A stretch of DNA of 64,000 nucleotides, from NCBI GenBank assembly GCA_963578475.1, contig CAUZCL010000007.1, forward strand, positions 62,001 to 126,000, written 5' to 3'. The translations under genes were made by a program, and so were the position numbers. The notes under the pieces are model-generated. The model was not told the DNA's origin and made no database searches. It was given only the letters and a program-made list of their open reading frames with translations. Source of the DNA: SMYC01 sp963578475 (GTDB taxonomy: Bacteria; Acidobacteriota; Vicinamibacteria; Marinacidobacterales; SMYC01). Within the stretch, counting starts at the first letter, position 1; each line of letters opens with the position of its first letter. This document shows, piece by piece, positions 7,547-17,754 of this stretch.

Positions 7547-9673
7547 ATGTCCGAGGCCCTTCTCGATCACCTGAATGATCAGCAACGCGAAGCGGTAACG
7601 GCGCCCGACGGCGCGCTGCTCGTGCTGGCGGGGGCGGGGTCGGGCAAAACCCGCGTCATTGTGCACCGTATCGCCTATCTCATCGAAGGCCGTGGCAACG
7701 CCCCGGAGACTATTCTCGCGGTGACGTTCACCAACAAAGCAGCGGACGAGATGCGGGGCCGCGTGCGCGCGCTCTTGAGTAATTCAGGAAAGGACGTGGC
7801 GGTTCACACTTTTCATGCGCTGGCACTCCGGCTTCTTCGCCGATTCGGTAAGGATGTCGGCCTGCGCTCGGGTTTCACCCTTTACACCACTGACGATCGC
7901 AAAGCCTTGCTGCAGCGCATCTGTCGCGCGCAAAGTGTGTCGGAGCGCGAGTTTCCAATCGCGCGCATCGCGTCCGGGGTCTCCGAGTACAAGCTCCGTA
8001 CTTTTTCCGGGCGCTACTCAGGGGATCCCCGCTTTCAACAAATCCTTCAAGCGGTGGTGCCGCAATATCAGAAGGAGCTCGATGCTCAAGGTGCGGTCGA
8101 CTTCGACGATTTGCTGCTGCGGGGCGTAGAGCTCATGGAGTGCTCCGAGCGGGCCCAAGGATTCGCGGAAAGACGCTTTCGCCACGTTCTCGTCGATGAA
8201 TATCAGGACACGAACAGGATCCAGTACCGTCTTGTGCGGCTCCTCGCACCTCACGGGAACGTCTTCGTCGTTGGTGACGAGGATCAATCCATCTACAACT
8301 TTCGCGGCGCGGAGCTGCGCAACATCCTCGATTTCGAGTCCGACTTTCCAAATGCCAGGACCGTAAAGCTCGAGGTGAACTATCGCTCGAGCGCAGCCAT
8401 CCTCCGCGCAGCGAGCGCGGTCATTCAAAATAACCGCTCGCGCAAAGGCAAGCGCTTGATCGCGAGCCTCGATGAAGGGATGCGGCCAGAGCTCCACGGC
8501 GCCGAGGACGATCGCGAGGAGGCAGGTTTCGTTGCACGCACCCTCGATCGATCCCGGCGCGACGAGCCCAATGCGCGCGCGGCCATCTTGCTGCGTACCC
8601 ACGCGCAAACACGCGTTTTCGAAGAAGAGCTGGTCGCGCGAGGCGTGCCGCACCGGGTTCTCGGTGGGCTGCGCTTCTACGATCGCCGCGAGATCAAGGA
8701 CGTTCTCGCCTATCTCCGTCTCGTGTCAAACCCGCATGACGACGCCAGCTTTGTTCGCGTCGTCAACGTCCCGCCACGGGGCGTGGGCCAGGCCACGACG
8801 GCCATGCTACAGCGCACCGCGGCGGCGGCAGGCTGCTCGCTTTGGGACGCCGCGCACGAGGTGCTCGATGGTAATCTCTTGCCGGGGCGCCCTAGGCTAG
8901 GGCTTACGCAATTTCGCGATGTCGTTCTGAAGCTGACCAAAAAGGCTGCACAGAGCAGACCCTCCGAGCTCATCCGCGCCGCACTCGATACGGCCGGCCT
9001 TCTCGCCGAGCTCGAACGCGAGGGCGAGGGCGTCGCCCGCGAGCGTAAAGAAAATCTGGACCAACTCGTCGCCGCCGCCGCAGAGTACGAGGCCCGCGAA
9101 GCGTCGGCGACGCTTGACGGTTTTCTCGACGGTGTGGGCTTACTGACGGATATCGACGCGGTCGACGGCACGGCGCCGTGCCTTCTCATGACGCTTCACG
9201 CCGCCAAAGGCCTGGAGTTCGACATTGTGTTTCTCGTCGGGCTCGAAGAAGGCCTGTTCCCACACATCCGGGCAAGCGGGGATCTCAAGGCGCTCGAGGA
9301 GGAGCGACGCTTGTTCTATGTCGGGATGACACGCGCGAAGCGAAAGCTCTACTTGTGCTTCGCCGAGTCACGGCGATTCTCGTACCAAACGAGCTCTCGT
9401 CAGCCGTCGCGCTTTCTAGCGGAAATCCCGGACAGTGCACTGAACGGCGCGCACGTGAACCGCGTCGGACAGCCGGGGACCCAGCCGAGTTCCCCGAAGA
9501 GCCCGTGCGGCTCACTGCGTCCCGGAGCACTGGTACGTCACGACAAGTTCGGCGAGGGCAGGGTCGTCGAGGCCACCGGCAGCGGACCGGACCGCAAGAT
9601 CACGGTCATCTTCCGAAAGGCAGGCCGGAAGCGGCTAGTGGCCCAGTACGCGAAGCTTCAAGTCTTAGGCTAG
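7547..9673 (+). CDS. UvrD/PcrA/Rep-type superfamily 1A DNA helicase
   Basis: A 708-residue ATP-dependent 3'-5' helicase. Motifs in order are QREAV (Q motif), AGAGSGKTRV (Walker A, about residue 28), VDEYQDTN (Walker B), GDEDQSIYNFRGA, NYRSS, TLHAAKGLEFD, and FYVGMTRAKRKL. The last ~50 residues (RHDKFGEGRVV...ITVIF) form the Tudor-like tail typical of PcrA, which contacts RNA polymerase in known cases. Likely role: repair and conflict resolution. PcrA and UvrD cannot be separated from sequence alone. Its stop overlaps the convergent lipoprotein gene by 4 nt. Confidence 0.93.
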   Translation: MSEALLDHLNDQQREAVTAPDGALLVLAGAGSGKTRVIVHRIAYLIEGRGNAPETILAVTFTNKAADEMRGRVRALLSNSGKDVAVHTFHALALRLLRRFGKDVGLRSGFTLYTTDDRKALLQRICRAQSVSEREFPIARIASGVSEYKLRTFSGRYSGDPRFQQILQAVVPQYQKELDAQGAVDFDDLLLRGVELMECSERAQGFAERRFRHVLVDEYQDTNRIQYRLVRLLAPHGNVFVVGDEDQSIYNFRGAELRNILDFESDFPNARTVKLEVNYRSSAAILRAASAVIQNNRSRKGKRLIASLDEGMRPELHGAEDDREEAGFVARTLDRSRRDEPNARAAILLRTHAQTRVFEEELVARGVPHRVLGGLRFYDRREIKDVLAYLRLVSNPHDDASFVRVVNVPPRGVGQATTAMLQRTAAAAGCSLWDAAHEVLDGNLLPGRPRLGLTQFRDVVLKLTKKAAQSRPSELIRAALDTAGLLAELEREGEGVARERKENLDQLVAAAAEYEAREASATLDGFLDGVGLLTDIDAVDGTAPCLLMTLHAAKGLEFDIVFLVGLEEGLFPHIRASGDLKALEEERRLFYVGMTRAKRKLYLCFAESRRFSYQTSSRQPSRFLAEIPDSALNGAHVNRVGQPGTQPSSPKSPCGSLRPGALVRHDKFGEGRVVEATGSGPDRKITVIFRKAGRKRLVAQYAKLQVLG

Positions 9674-10335
9674 CTCGTCTTGTCGACGGCGGTGATGATC
9701 CAACGCGCGGGAACGAGGGCGTCGAACTGATTCTTCAGCGCATATCGCGTCAGAGTGAAGTCGAAGTGGCCGTCGCCGAGCTCTGTCGTGACGCGTACGC
9801 GGGCGTTTTTTAAAAGCATCTCCCCCGTCAAATATTCGGGGTTCGATTCGCGCTGCAGCGATTTGTTCACGCGGCGGATCTCGCGCTCGAAGGCGACCTC
9901 CGCCTCGTGAGGCTTGGCGACGACTTGGCGGCGCTCGAGGCGAAACGCATCCCACTCGTCCTGCAACTCTCCGAGGCGGCCGGAGAAATGGTAATCCAGC
10001 TCCTCTCTGAGGCGGGCTTGGATGCGTCTGAGCGACTCGTAGTTCTCCCTTCGGAACTCGCCAAAGACTGTGAACTGCGCATCACGCTCGTCTTCCGCAA
10101 GCCCAACAGTCTCTCGGAGCACGGGGATGGCGTACGGCTCAGAGGGTAACTCGCTTATCTCTAGAATATTCCAGGATTGAACGTCGTCCTCCGGAAACGC
10201 GACCATGGAGAGAGCGGCGACAGTGGGGCTGTCTCCTCTCTGGGATGCGAGCAAGTAGCGCTCGAGGATCTCTTCTTCCGGCCCAACACACGCCAAAAGA
10301 GACGCAGCGGCGGCGCACACCACGAGCCGTTTCAT
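9670..10335 (-). CDS. Predicted lipoprotein of unknown function
   Basis: A 221-residue protein. The N-terminus MKRLVVCAAAASLLAC fits a lipoprotein signal with lipobox LLAC and Cys16 as lipidation site. The mature part begins with a helix resembling small periplasmic accumulator domains (LERYLLASQRGDSPTVAALSM). It then has a long charged helical segment (about residues 90-150: RRIQARLREELDYHF) that is probably coiled coil, and a beta-rich C-terminus ending in a predicted strand (RWIITAVDKTS). I do not recognise the family. The gene lies 46 nt downstream of the TPR lipoprotein gene on the same strand, so the two may be cotranscribed. Confidence 0.7.
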   Translation of the reverse strand: MKRLVVCAAAASLLACVGPEEEILERYLLASQRGDSPTVAALSMVAFPEDDVQSWNILEISELPSEPYAIPVLRETVGLAEDERDAQFTVFGEFRRENYESLRRIQARLREELDYHFSGRLGELQDEWDAFRLERRQVVAKPHEAEVAFEREIRRVNKSLQRESNPEYLTGEMLLKNARVRVTTELGDGHFDFTLTRYALKNQFDALVPARWIITAVDKTS

Positions 10336-10381
10336 GCTTCTCCCATGTGCGTCGATCAGACCACGGTCTTGCCCAGTAAGG

Positions 10382-11338
10382 CTAGTCCTTAGGTTGCCGG
10401 GGTGCCGGCCTTCTCCGGCGGCGACCCGCCCCCCATCTTATTTTTTTCTGCTGTTCTTGCAAGAGGGCCTCTTCTCCGACGCCGTCGAGCGTGGCTAGGA
10501 GTGCTTCCGTGGCTTGAAGGTGGGTAGCCAGCTCTTGTAGCTCGATCGAATGCGGAAATACGTTCTCGGCCTCACTGAGACGCGCATGAGCGTCCGGGAA
10601 GCGTCGCAGGCTCATGAGGGTCTCGATCTCGCTCAACATCGCTTCACGATGGCGCTCGGGGTCCTCGGTTTTGTTTTGAAGCTCGCGAAGCAAGCGCAGC
10701 GACTCGACGGTCCCGCCGGAAAGCCGCTCGAGGTTGGCAAGCCGCAAGTAAGCGCCGTCCGTATCCGGGTGATAGCTCCGCGCCAAGACGCGGCGATAGG
10801 CGTCTTTGGCGGCCTCGAGGGCGTTCAGCTCATAGTAGCAATGGCCTACCGCGAGAAGCGTATCGCGCCGGAGGTCATCATCGAGGTCCTGCGCCAATAG
10901 AGCGTGATAGTGCATCAGGGCCTTGTCTGGCTCGTTGAATACCTCGTCATAGAGTCGCGCCAGCAAGAGGTGCGCAGGTTGCCCGATCGTGGAGTCTGGA
11001 TAATCCTGCAGGACGGTAGTGAGGCTGTTCCGCGCCGCCTCGACGTTCTTTAGTCGCAGATAGTAGATCCGCGCTAGCTCGTAATGGGCCTCCGCGGCCA
11101 ATGGGCTTTCGGGCGCTTGGATGGTGACCTCTCGATAAAGGTGGGCGGCGTTCTCGGCGTTGTCGTCCTCCATTGCTCGCTGGGCCTCGGCGAAGAGTCG
11201 GTCGCCGCTGCTGTCGCATCCGATTGCAGCAACGCCGAGGACGAGAAGCGCTAATCGCGGAAACAAGGCGGCCAGAAGAGTCGATTCCATGGTGATTGCT
11301 GCCAGCGCGGGCGGGCCGTCATGCCGTGTAAACGACAC
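10382..11338 (-). CDS. TPR-repeat lipoprotein (outer-membrane assembly/polymer-associated type)
   Basis: A 318-residue protein. A shorter start at Met17 (11290) would place the hydrophobic signal LALLVLGVAAIGC at the N-terminus with lipobox AIGC, and I favour it. Five or six TPR units follow (for example AENAAHLYREVTIQAPESPL and AKDAYRRVLARSYHPD), with tandem spacing typical of TolB/YfiO-like or PEP-CTERM TPR lipoproteins. The C-terminus is Arg-rich (GAGRRRRRPAPR). It probably acts as a periplasmic scaffold. The gene lies just downstream of gyrA, separated by 28 nt. Confidence 0.75.
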   Translation of the reverse strand: MSFTRHDGPPALAAITMESTLLAALFPRLALLVLGVAAIGCDSSGDRLFAEAQRAMEDDNAENAAHLYREVTIQAPESPLAAEAHYELARIYYLRLKNVEAARNSLTTVLQDYPDSTIGQPAHLLLARLYDEVFNEPDKALMHYHALLAQDLDDDLRRDTLLAVGHCYYELNALEAAKDAYRRVLARSYHPDTDGAYLRLANLERLSGGTVESLRLLRELQNKTEDPERHREAMLSEIETLMSLRRFPDAHARLSEAENVFPHSIELQELATHLQATEALLATLDGVGEEALLQEQQKKIRWGAGRRRRRPAPRQPKD

Positions 11339-11366
11339 TGGCGACCCAAATCGCGACGAGTCTATA

Positions 11367-13832
11367 TCAGTCGATGGGCGGATCGTTACTTTCGTTTTCG
11401 TCGACCTTCTCGGCGAGTTTCGCGACGGCGACCACCTGGTCCCCTTCCTCGAGATGAATGAGCCGTACCCCCTGCGTGATGCGGCCTAGAATATTGAAAT
11501 CCTCGATACGCAGCCGGAGGATCATTCCTTGCGCGGTGATGGCCATGACTTCGTCTTCCTGTTTCACGAAAGGTACAGCGACAACATCTCCGTTGCGCTC
11601 GGTGGTTTTGATGTTGATGACGCCTTGACCGCCGCGCGTCTGAAAGCGGTAATCTTCGACGCGGCTTCTCTTCCCATAGCCTTTCTCGGTGACGGTGAGA
11701 AGTGTTCCTTCGGTGTTTACGACCGCCATGCTCACGACCGCATCCGTTGCTCCAAGGCGGATGCCCCTCACGCCTTGCGCGGTACGCCCCGTAATGCGGA
11801 CATCGGTCTCCGTGAAACGGATCGTTTTACCAGAACGGGAGGCGAGAACCACCTGGCTGTCGCCCTCGGTGATGGCCGCCGCGATGAGCTCGTCATCCGC
11901 GTCGATGGTGATCGCGATGAGGCCCCGGGCGTTAGGGTTGTTGAATGCAGACAAACGTGTCTTCTTGATCGTGCCTTTTCGTGTCGCCATGAGGACGAAG
12001 CGGTCCTCTGGGAACTCCTTCACAGCACAAACGGCGGCGAGCTTTTCCTCGGGCCGCATGGCGACCAAGTTCACAATGGCCTTGCCTTTGCCCGCAGCAC
12101 CTACGGCTGGAATTTCGTGAACCTTCAACCAATAGACCTTCCCGCGGTTGGTGAAGATCATGATGTAGGCATGGGTGGAGGCAATGAAGAGGTGATTGAC
12201 AAAGTCCTCCTCGCGTGTCTGCATGCCCTTGCGGCCTTTGCCGCCGCGCTTCTGCTTGCGGTAGACGGAGAGGGGGCTGCGCTTCACATAGCCGGAATGG
12301 GACACGGTGATGACCATGTCCTCTTCGGCAATCATGTCCTCAATGCTGATTTCCTGCGTTTTCGCGATGATCTCGGTGCGGCGGTCCTCTCCGAACTTCT
12401 CTTTCACTTCTTCTAGCTCTTCGCGAACGATCGCGTCGATCTTTTCTGCGCTAGCCAGAATAGCCTTGAGCTCCGCGATGCGTTTTTGGATCTCCTCATG
12501 CTCGGTGGTGATCTTGTTCCGCTCCATCCCCGTGAGGCGATGCAACTGCAAATCGAGAACCGCTTGGGCTTGGATCTCGCTCAGTTCGTATTGCTCGATC
12601 AAACCAGAACGCGCCGCCGCGGGGTTTTCCGATGCGCGAATGAGCACGATCACAGCATCGAGATTGTCGAGCGCAATAACGAAACCTTCGAGGATATGGG
12701 CGCGCGCTTCCGCTTTCCGGAGCTCGTAAGCCGTTCGCCTCCGAACAATGTCTCGGCGGAAGTCGATGAACAGGCGCAAAACTTCGACGAGCTTCAGGAC
12801 TTTCGGGCGGTTATCGACGATCGCGAGAAGGATGATCCCGAAGCTAGTTTGGAGCGTCGTATGTTTGTAAAGATTGTTGAGCACGACTTGACCGACTTCG
12901 CCGCGTTTCAAGTCGATGACGATGCGCATGCCGTGGCGGTCGGACTCGTCTCTGATATCGGAGATACCGTCGATCTTCTTGTCCCGCACGAGCGCGCCAA
13001 TCTTCTCCTGCAGTTTGGCTTTGTTCACTTGATAGGGGATTTCCGTGACGATGATGGCCTGGCGGTCTTTTCGTGTATCTTCGATCGTCGCTCGAGCACG
13101 TAGCTGAATCGAGCCCCGGCCGGTGCGATAGGCCTGCTCGATCCCACCCGTTCCGTGAAGGAAAGCAGCGGTTGGGAAATCCGGGCCTTTGATGATCTCG
13201 AGGAGCCCCGGCGTGAGCTCGTCGTTCATGGAAGGGTTCTCGAGTACGTAGAGAATCCCGTCCACGACCTCTCGGAGGTTGTGCGGCGGGATATTCGTCG
13301 CCATTCCGACCGCGATACCCGCCGAGCCGTTCACGAGTAAATTGGGCGTGGCGGTGGGAAGCACAGTGGGCTCCACCGTATTGCCATCGAAGTTTGGGAC
13401 GAAGTCGACGGTCTCTTTGTCGATGTCCCGCATCATGCTCTCGGCAAGAGCCGTCAAACGAGCTTCTGTATATCGATAGGCCGCGGGCGGATCGCCGTCT
13501 ACCGAGCCAAAATTTCCCTGGCCGTCGATGAGCGGCGCGCGGAGATTAAAGTTCTGCGCCATGCGGACGAGCGTGTCGTAGACCGCGGAGTCGCCGTGAG
13601 GGTGATATTTCTTCAGAACCTCGCCGACGATACCGGCGCATTTGGAGTACGCCCGGTTCGATAACAGGCCCTCTCGGTACATCGCGTAGAGGACCCGGCG
13701 ATGGACCGGTTTCAAGCCGTCCCGGACGTCCGGCAATGCGCGGCCAATGATGACCGACATCGCATAGTCCATGTAGGACCGCTTCATTTCGTCTTCGATG
13801 TTGACGGGCAGCCGTTCTGCCGTGGTGGCCAT
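11367..13832 (-). CDS. gyrA: DNA gyrase subunit A
   Basis: An 821-residue breakage-reunion subunit of the type II topoisomerase that introduces negative supercoils. Visible features are the N-terminal winged-helix region with KYHPHGDSAVYDTLVRMAQ, where the quinolone-determining Ser and Asp are wild type; the catalytic Tyr in AYRYTEARL; the GyrA box as KRGGKGRKG; and the C-terminal beta-pinwheel repeats (for example GYGKRSRVEDYR). The tail ends in acidic residues. It follows gyrB on the same strand with only 59 nt between them, consistent with an operon. Confidence 0.97.
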   Translation of the reverse strand: MATTAERLPVNIEDEMKRSYMDYAMSVIIGRALPDVRDGLKPVHRRVLYAMYREGLLSNRAYSKCAGIVGEVLKKYHPHGDSAVYDTLVRMAQNFNLRAPLIDGQGNFGSVDGDPPAAYRYTEARLTALAESMMRDIDKETVDFVPNFDGNTVEPTVLPTATPNLLVNGSAGIAVGMATNIPPHNLREVVDGILYVLENPSMNDELTPGLLEIIKGPDFPTAAFLHGTGGIEQAYRTGRGSIQLRARATIEDTRKDRQAIIVTEIPYQVNKAKLQEKIGALVRDKKIDGISDIRDESDRHGMRIVIDLKRGEVGQVVLNNLYKHTTLQTSFGIILLAIVDNRPKVLKLVEVLRLFIDFRRDIVRRRTAYELRKAEARAHILEGFVIALDNLDAVIVLIRASENPAAARSGLIEQYELSEIQAQAVLDLQLHRLTGMERNKITTEHEEIQKRIAELKAILASAEKIDAIVREELEEVKEKFGEDRRTEIIAKTQEISIEDMIAEEDMVITVSHSGYVKRSPLSVYRKQKRGGKGRKGMQTREEDFVNHLFIASTHAYIMIFTNRGKVYWLKVHEIPAVGAAGKGKAIVNLVAMRPEEKLAAVCAVKEFPEDRFVLMATRKGTIKKTRLSAFNNPNARGLIAITIDADDELIAAAITEGDSQVVLASRSGKTIRFTETDVRITGRTAQGVRGIRLGATDAVVSMAVVNTEGTLLTVTEKGYGKRSRVEDYRFQTRGGQGVINIKTTERNGDVVAVPFVKQEDEVMAITAQGMILRLRIEDFNILGRITQGVRLIHLEEGDQVVAVAKLAEKVDENESNDPPID

Positions 13833-13891
13833 CCTTTTACTCCTGAATTGTCGGTATTGGCCTTAATGGGCCTTAAATGGGATCCGCGGGC

Positions 13892-16324
13892 TCAAATATC
13901 GAGATTGACGACTTCGAGGGCGTTCTCCTCGATGAAATTTCGACGCGGCTCGACTTGGTCTCCCATGAGGACGGTAAAGATTTGGTCGGCATCGACCTGG
14001 TCTTCAATGGTGACCCTCATTAGAACTCTCACTTCCGGGTTCATGGTCGTGTCCCAAAGCTGGTTTGGGTTCATTTCGCCCAGACCTTTATACCGTTGGA
14101 TTTGAAGTCCTTTTTTGCCTGCCGTGAGCAGATAGTCGACGAGTTCCTCTTGAGAGGTGCACTCCTTGTCCTGAGAAGTTGCATCCTCACCTCGACTCGA
14201 TTCAGTCACGATAAGCGGTGGGTTGTCGAACGGCTCTACGGCTTTGTAGAGCTCGAGTAGGGTGCGATACTCCGCGGCTGCCATAAAATCGCGGCCGATG
14301 GGCTTGACCCAACGATGGCCGTTGGTATTTTCCGTCGGCACGATCTTGAACAAGTTGTGCTCTTCGTCCGGAAGCACCGTCGCCTGCAGGCCGAGCTCCC
14401 GGATCGGATCGAGAGCCTCTTCGAGCCAAGCTTTGTCCGCGAGCATGCTCTCGTCTGCTCCCACCCGCAGAAACTCGTTTAATATGATCGAGGGGTAGCC
14501 TCTTTGAGCGAGACGATCCAGATGTTTTCTAAAAGCGACCGTCTGCTCTAGACGCGTTGCGAGCGCTTCGCCGCTGAACTCTTGGTTTATGCTCGGAATG
14601 AGAACGGTACGGTTCTCGACAGCTCGGAGCAGAAGATGACTGTCAAGGTCGCGTTCATCTTTGAAATAGATTTCTTTTTTTCCGCGCTTCACTTTATAGA
14701 GCGGCGGCTGCGCGATGTACAGGTATCCCGCCTCGATGATCTGCCGCATCTTTCGGTAGAAGAAGGTGAGCAGAAGGGTCCTTATGTGTGACCCGTCGAC
14801 GTCGGCATCCGTCATTATGATCACGCTGTGATAACGCAGCTTTTCCAGAGAGAAGTCTTCTTCTATGCCCGTTCCGAGAGCAGCGATCAGTACCTTGATC
14901 TCGTCGTTCTCGAGCATCTTGTCGAGACGTGCTTTTTCGACGTTTAGGATCTTTCCCTTCAGAGGAAGGATCGCCTGAAAGTGACGGTCGCGACCTTGTT
15001 TCGCGGACCCGCCGGCAGACTCCCCCTCCACGATGAAGACCTCGGAAAGGGCCGGATCGCGTTCTTGGCAGTCGGCGAGTTTTCCCGGCAGAGAGGTCAT
15101 ATCGAGAGCGCCCTTACGCCGAGCGAGATCTCGGGCTTTGCGGGCGGCCTCGCGGGCACGCGCGGAGTCGATGACTTTCAGGAGGATACGTTTGGCTATT
15201 TTTGGGTTTTCTTCTAAAAATTGTGCCAAGAGGGTCGTGACGAGACCATCTACGAAACCTTTGGCTTCGCTATTGCCAAGCTTCGTTTTCGTCTGACCTT
15301 CGAACTGGGCAGAAGGGATTTTGACACTGACCACTGCCGTCAAGCCTTCTCGGATGTCTTCGCCCTCGATGCCGCCCTGGAGCACTTTGGTTAGATTATT
15401 TTGCGCGGCATATTGGTTGATACATCGCGTAAGCGCGCTGCGTAGCCCAGAGAGATGCGTTCCGCCTTCGTGTGTATTGACGGTATTCGCGAACGAGAAC
15501 ACGGCTTCTTGATAAGCGTCATTCCATTGAAGCGCGATCTCGCACTCCATTCCTTCAGAAGTACCTTCGATGTAAATAGCGGGAGCGTGCAGCGTGTTCC
15601 TGTTCTTGTTGAGATGCTCCACGAAGGAGGCTATACCGCCTTCGAAGTGGAAGTTTTTTTCCTTGCCCTCCCGTTCATCGACGAGAGAGATCGTGATGCC
15701 GCGATTGAGAAAAGCGAGCTCGCGGAATCGTTGAGACAGAGAATCGTAGCTGAACTGGTTGGTCTCGAAGATGGTCGTGTCGGGCAAGAAGTTGACGGTC
15801 GTCCCCGTCTTGTCCGTGACGCCGACGACCTCTAGCTCTCCTTGGGCTTTGCCTGCTTTGTAAGACTGCCGGTACACCTTACCGTCACGGCGAATCTCGA
15901 GCTCGAGGCGCTCCGAGAGCGCGTTCACCACGGATACACCGACCCCGTGCAACCCGGCGGAATATTTGTACGCGCGGTTGTCGAACTTTCCGCCCGCGTG
16001 CAATTGGGTCATGACGACTTCCGCAGCAGGCCTGCCGGTTTTCTTCTCGATATCTACCGGGATGCCACGACCGTTATCGGCAACGGTCACACTATTGTCG
16101 ACATGGATCGTGATTTGGACCTCCGTGCAGTGTCCGGCTATGGCCTCATCAACGCTGTTATCCACGACCTCGAATACGAGATGATTGAGACCGCCGAGCC
16201 CGGTCGATCCGATATACATCGCCGGACGCATCCGGACGCCTTCGAGACCTTCGAGAACACGGATCTTTTCTGCCGTATATTCGTCGGGCACTTCGGGTTG
16301 TTCTTTTTGATCTTTGTCGACCAT
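13892..16324 (-). CDS. gyrB: DNA gyrase subunit B
   Basis: An 810-residue ATPase subunit of gyrase. The GHKL ATP site appears as EVVDNSVDEAIAGH, DNGRGIPVD and GLHGVGVSVVNALS. The transducer region and the TOPRIM domain follow (VEGESAGGSAKQGRDR, LPLKGKILNVEKAR, TDADVDGSHI), and the C-terminal tail is conserved (QRYKGLGEMNPNQLW, DQVEPRRNFIEENAL). TPR-like or foreign inserts are absent. It lies downstream of dnaN with a 190-nt gap; recF, which commonly sits in this position, is not there. Confidence 0.97.
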   Translation of the reverse strand: MVDKDQKEQPEVPDEYTAEKIRVLEGLEGVRMRPAMYIGSTGLGGLNHLVFEVVDNSVDEAIAGHCTEVQITIHVDNSVTVADNGRGIPVDIEKKTGRPAAEVVMTQLHAGGKFDNRAYKYSAGLHGVGVSVVNALSERLELEIRRDGKVYRQSYKAGKAQGELEVVGVTDKTGTTVNFLPDTTIFETNQFSYDSLSQRFRELAFLNRGITISLVDEREGKEKNFHFEGGIASFVEHLNKNRNTLHAPAIYIEGTSEGMECEIALQWNDAYQEAVFSFANTVNTHEGGTHLSGLRSALTRCINQYAAQNNLTKVLQGGIEGEDIREGLTAVVSVKIPSAQFEGQTKTKLGNSEAKGFVDGLVTTLLAQFLEENPKIAKRILLKVIDSARAREAARKARDLARRKGALDMTSLPGKLADCQERDPALSEVFIVEGESAGGSAKQGRDRHFQAILPLKGKILNVEKARLDKMLENDEIKVLIAALGTGIEEDFSLEKLRYHSVIIMTDADVDGSHIRTLLLTFFYRKMRQIIEAGYLYIAQPPLYKVKRGKKEIYFKDERDLDSHLLLRAVENRTVLIPSINQEFSGEALATRLEQTVAFRKHLDRLAQRGYPSIILNEFLRVGADESMLADKAWLEEALDPIRELGLQATVLPDEEHNLFKIVPTENTNGHRWVKPIGRDFMAAAEYRTLLELYKAVEPFDNPPLIVTESSRGEDATSQDKECTSQEELVDYLLTAGKKGLQIQRYKGLGEMNPNQLWDTTMNPEVRVLMRVTIEDQVDADQIFTVLMGDQVEPRRNFIEENALEVVNLDI

Positions 16325-16514
16325 CTTTTCCTTGTCTCTGCGGTAAGTCCCCCTAGTCCCTTGGGCAGGATAGCGTGCGAGCGAGCCCTAGCTGTAGCTT
16401 GCTATTTAGGGAGGCGGGTCCTGGTTGGACAAGGCCCGGCTTTCGTACACTCAGTAAATTTGTAAGTTGACAGTTGATTTTATCAGTTATCAGGTTGTCA
16501 TTGCCTAGTGCTGT

Positions 16515-17633
16515 CTATAGCCTCATAGGCATGACAACATAGCGGTAATCCCTTTCATCTCCATCCTCGGCAGGTCGCAGCAACCCTTGCGAGGAATCGT
16601 CCTTCAACTCGAAGCGAATCTCCGACGTGTTAGCCGCATTCAAAAAATCGAGGAGGTACTGACCATTGAATCCAATTTGGATGTCATCTCCGTCATAGCC
16701 AACTTCGATAGATTCTTTTGCTTCGCCGAGCTCGGGACTTTGAGAAGAGACTTCCACGCGACCCGACTCGATGCCGAAGCGAACCGCTCGCGATCTCTCG
16801 TTTGCAAGTAGAGAAACCCGTCGGATCGCGCCCGCCAAGGCCTCCCGGTCGCAAATGACCGTCTTGTTATTGCCTTGCGGCAAGACTTTGTCATAGGCAG
16901 GAAACTGATCATCGACACGCTTCGAGACAAGAAGGCGCTCGCCGATCCTAAAAAATAGATGGTTTTCTCCCTGCGCAAAGTCTACCGGCTGATCCTCGTC
17001 GCCAAGAATCTTGACGAGTTCGAGCAATGTCTTCTTCGGAACGATGACACATGCGTCGCCAGAATCCTCGCCAGAACCTTGGTTGCGCTTAACAGAAATG
17101 TAAGCAAGCCGATGGCCGTCCGTAGCGACCATAAGGATTTCGCTCTCCGTTAACTCGAGGCGAGCGCCATTCAAGAAATAGCGGTTGTCATCCGCGGTGA
17201 TGGCAAAACTCGTCTTGTTTATGAGCTCACTCAAAACGGCGCCCGGAACAGTTATAAAACCCTCGGATGGAGGCTCCGCAAGAGAAGGGAACTCTTCTTT
17301 ACCGAGCCCGACCATCTTGAAAAAGGAACGGCCACTCTCGATCGTAGCCCAGCTATTCTCGAGCTTCTTGATCTGGATATCGCTTTGTGAGACGGCACGA
17401 ACGATCTCATAGAGTTTCTTTGCCGAGAGCGTTAGCGTGCCTGGTTTCTGCACAACCGCAGGGACTTTGCATTTGAGACCAACATCGAGATCCGTTGCCG
17501 CAAGCTCTAGCGATCCTTCTCGTGCCTCTATAAGAACATTGGCAAGAATAGGAATAGTATTTTTCCTTTCTACTATCCCTTGAATGAGCGCGAGCTCTCG
17601 AAGTAGCTCATCCTTTTTGACGATAAACTCCAT
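16515..17633 (-). CDS. dnaN: DNA polymerase III subunit beta (sliding clamp)
   Basis: A 372-residue clamp with the three-domain architecture of the family. It starts MEFIVKKDELLRELALIQGIVERKNTIPIL and ends RYVVMPMRL, the conserved C-terminus that lines the peptide-binding pocket. It encircles DNA and tethers polymerase III and other clamp-binding proteins. It is downstream of dnaA and separated from it by the proposed oriC. A -10 box TATAAT lies about 53 nt upstream of the ATG. Confidence 0.97.
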   Translation of the reverse strand: MEFIVKKDELLRELALIQGIVERKNTIPILANVLIEAREGSLELAATDLDVGLKCKVPAVVQKPGTLTLSAKKLYEIVRAVSQSDIQIKKLENSWATIESGRSFFKMVGLGKEEFPSLAEPPSEGFITVPGAVLSELINKTSFAITADDNRYFLNGARLELTESEILMVATDGHRLAYISVKRNQGSGEDSGDACVIVPKKTLLELVKILGDEDQPVDFAQGENHLFFRIGERLLVSKRVDDQFPAYDKVLPQGNNKTVICDREALAGAIRRVSLLANERSRAVRFGIESGRVEVSSQSPELGEAKESIEVGYDGDDIQIGFNGQYLLDFLNAANTSEIRFELKDDSSQGLLRPAEDGDERDYRYVVMPMRL

Positions 17634-17685
17634 TAGTTCGCGTCCTTATGATCTTTTCTAAGATCAGAAAGATATTTGTATTTTA

Positions 17686-17714
17686 ATTATATCAATAAGA
17701 GGCTGTTAAAGAAA
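17686..17714 (-). promoter_or_regulatory. Candidate dnaN promoter
   Basis: On the minus strand a perfect TATAAT (17686-17691) is preceded at 17 nt by TTTCTT (17709-17714), a weak -35 match. The expected transcript start would be about 45 nt before the dnaN ATG. The very AT-rich surroundings make chance matches likely, so this is a tentative call. Confidence 0.35.
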
Positions 17715-17754
17715 GTCTTTTTAGTATTTAACCTATTGATTTTAAAGACTTTAT

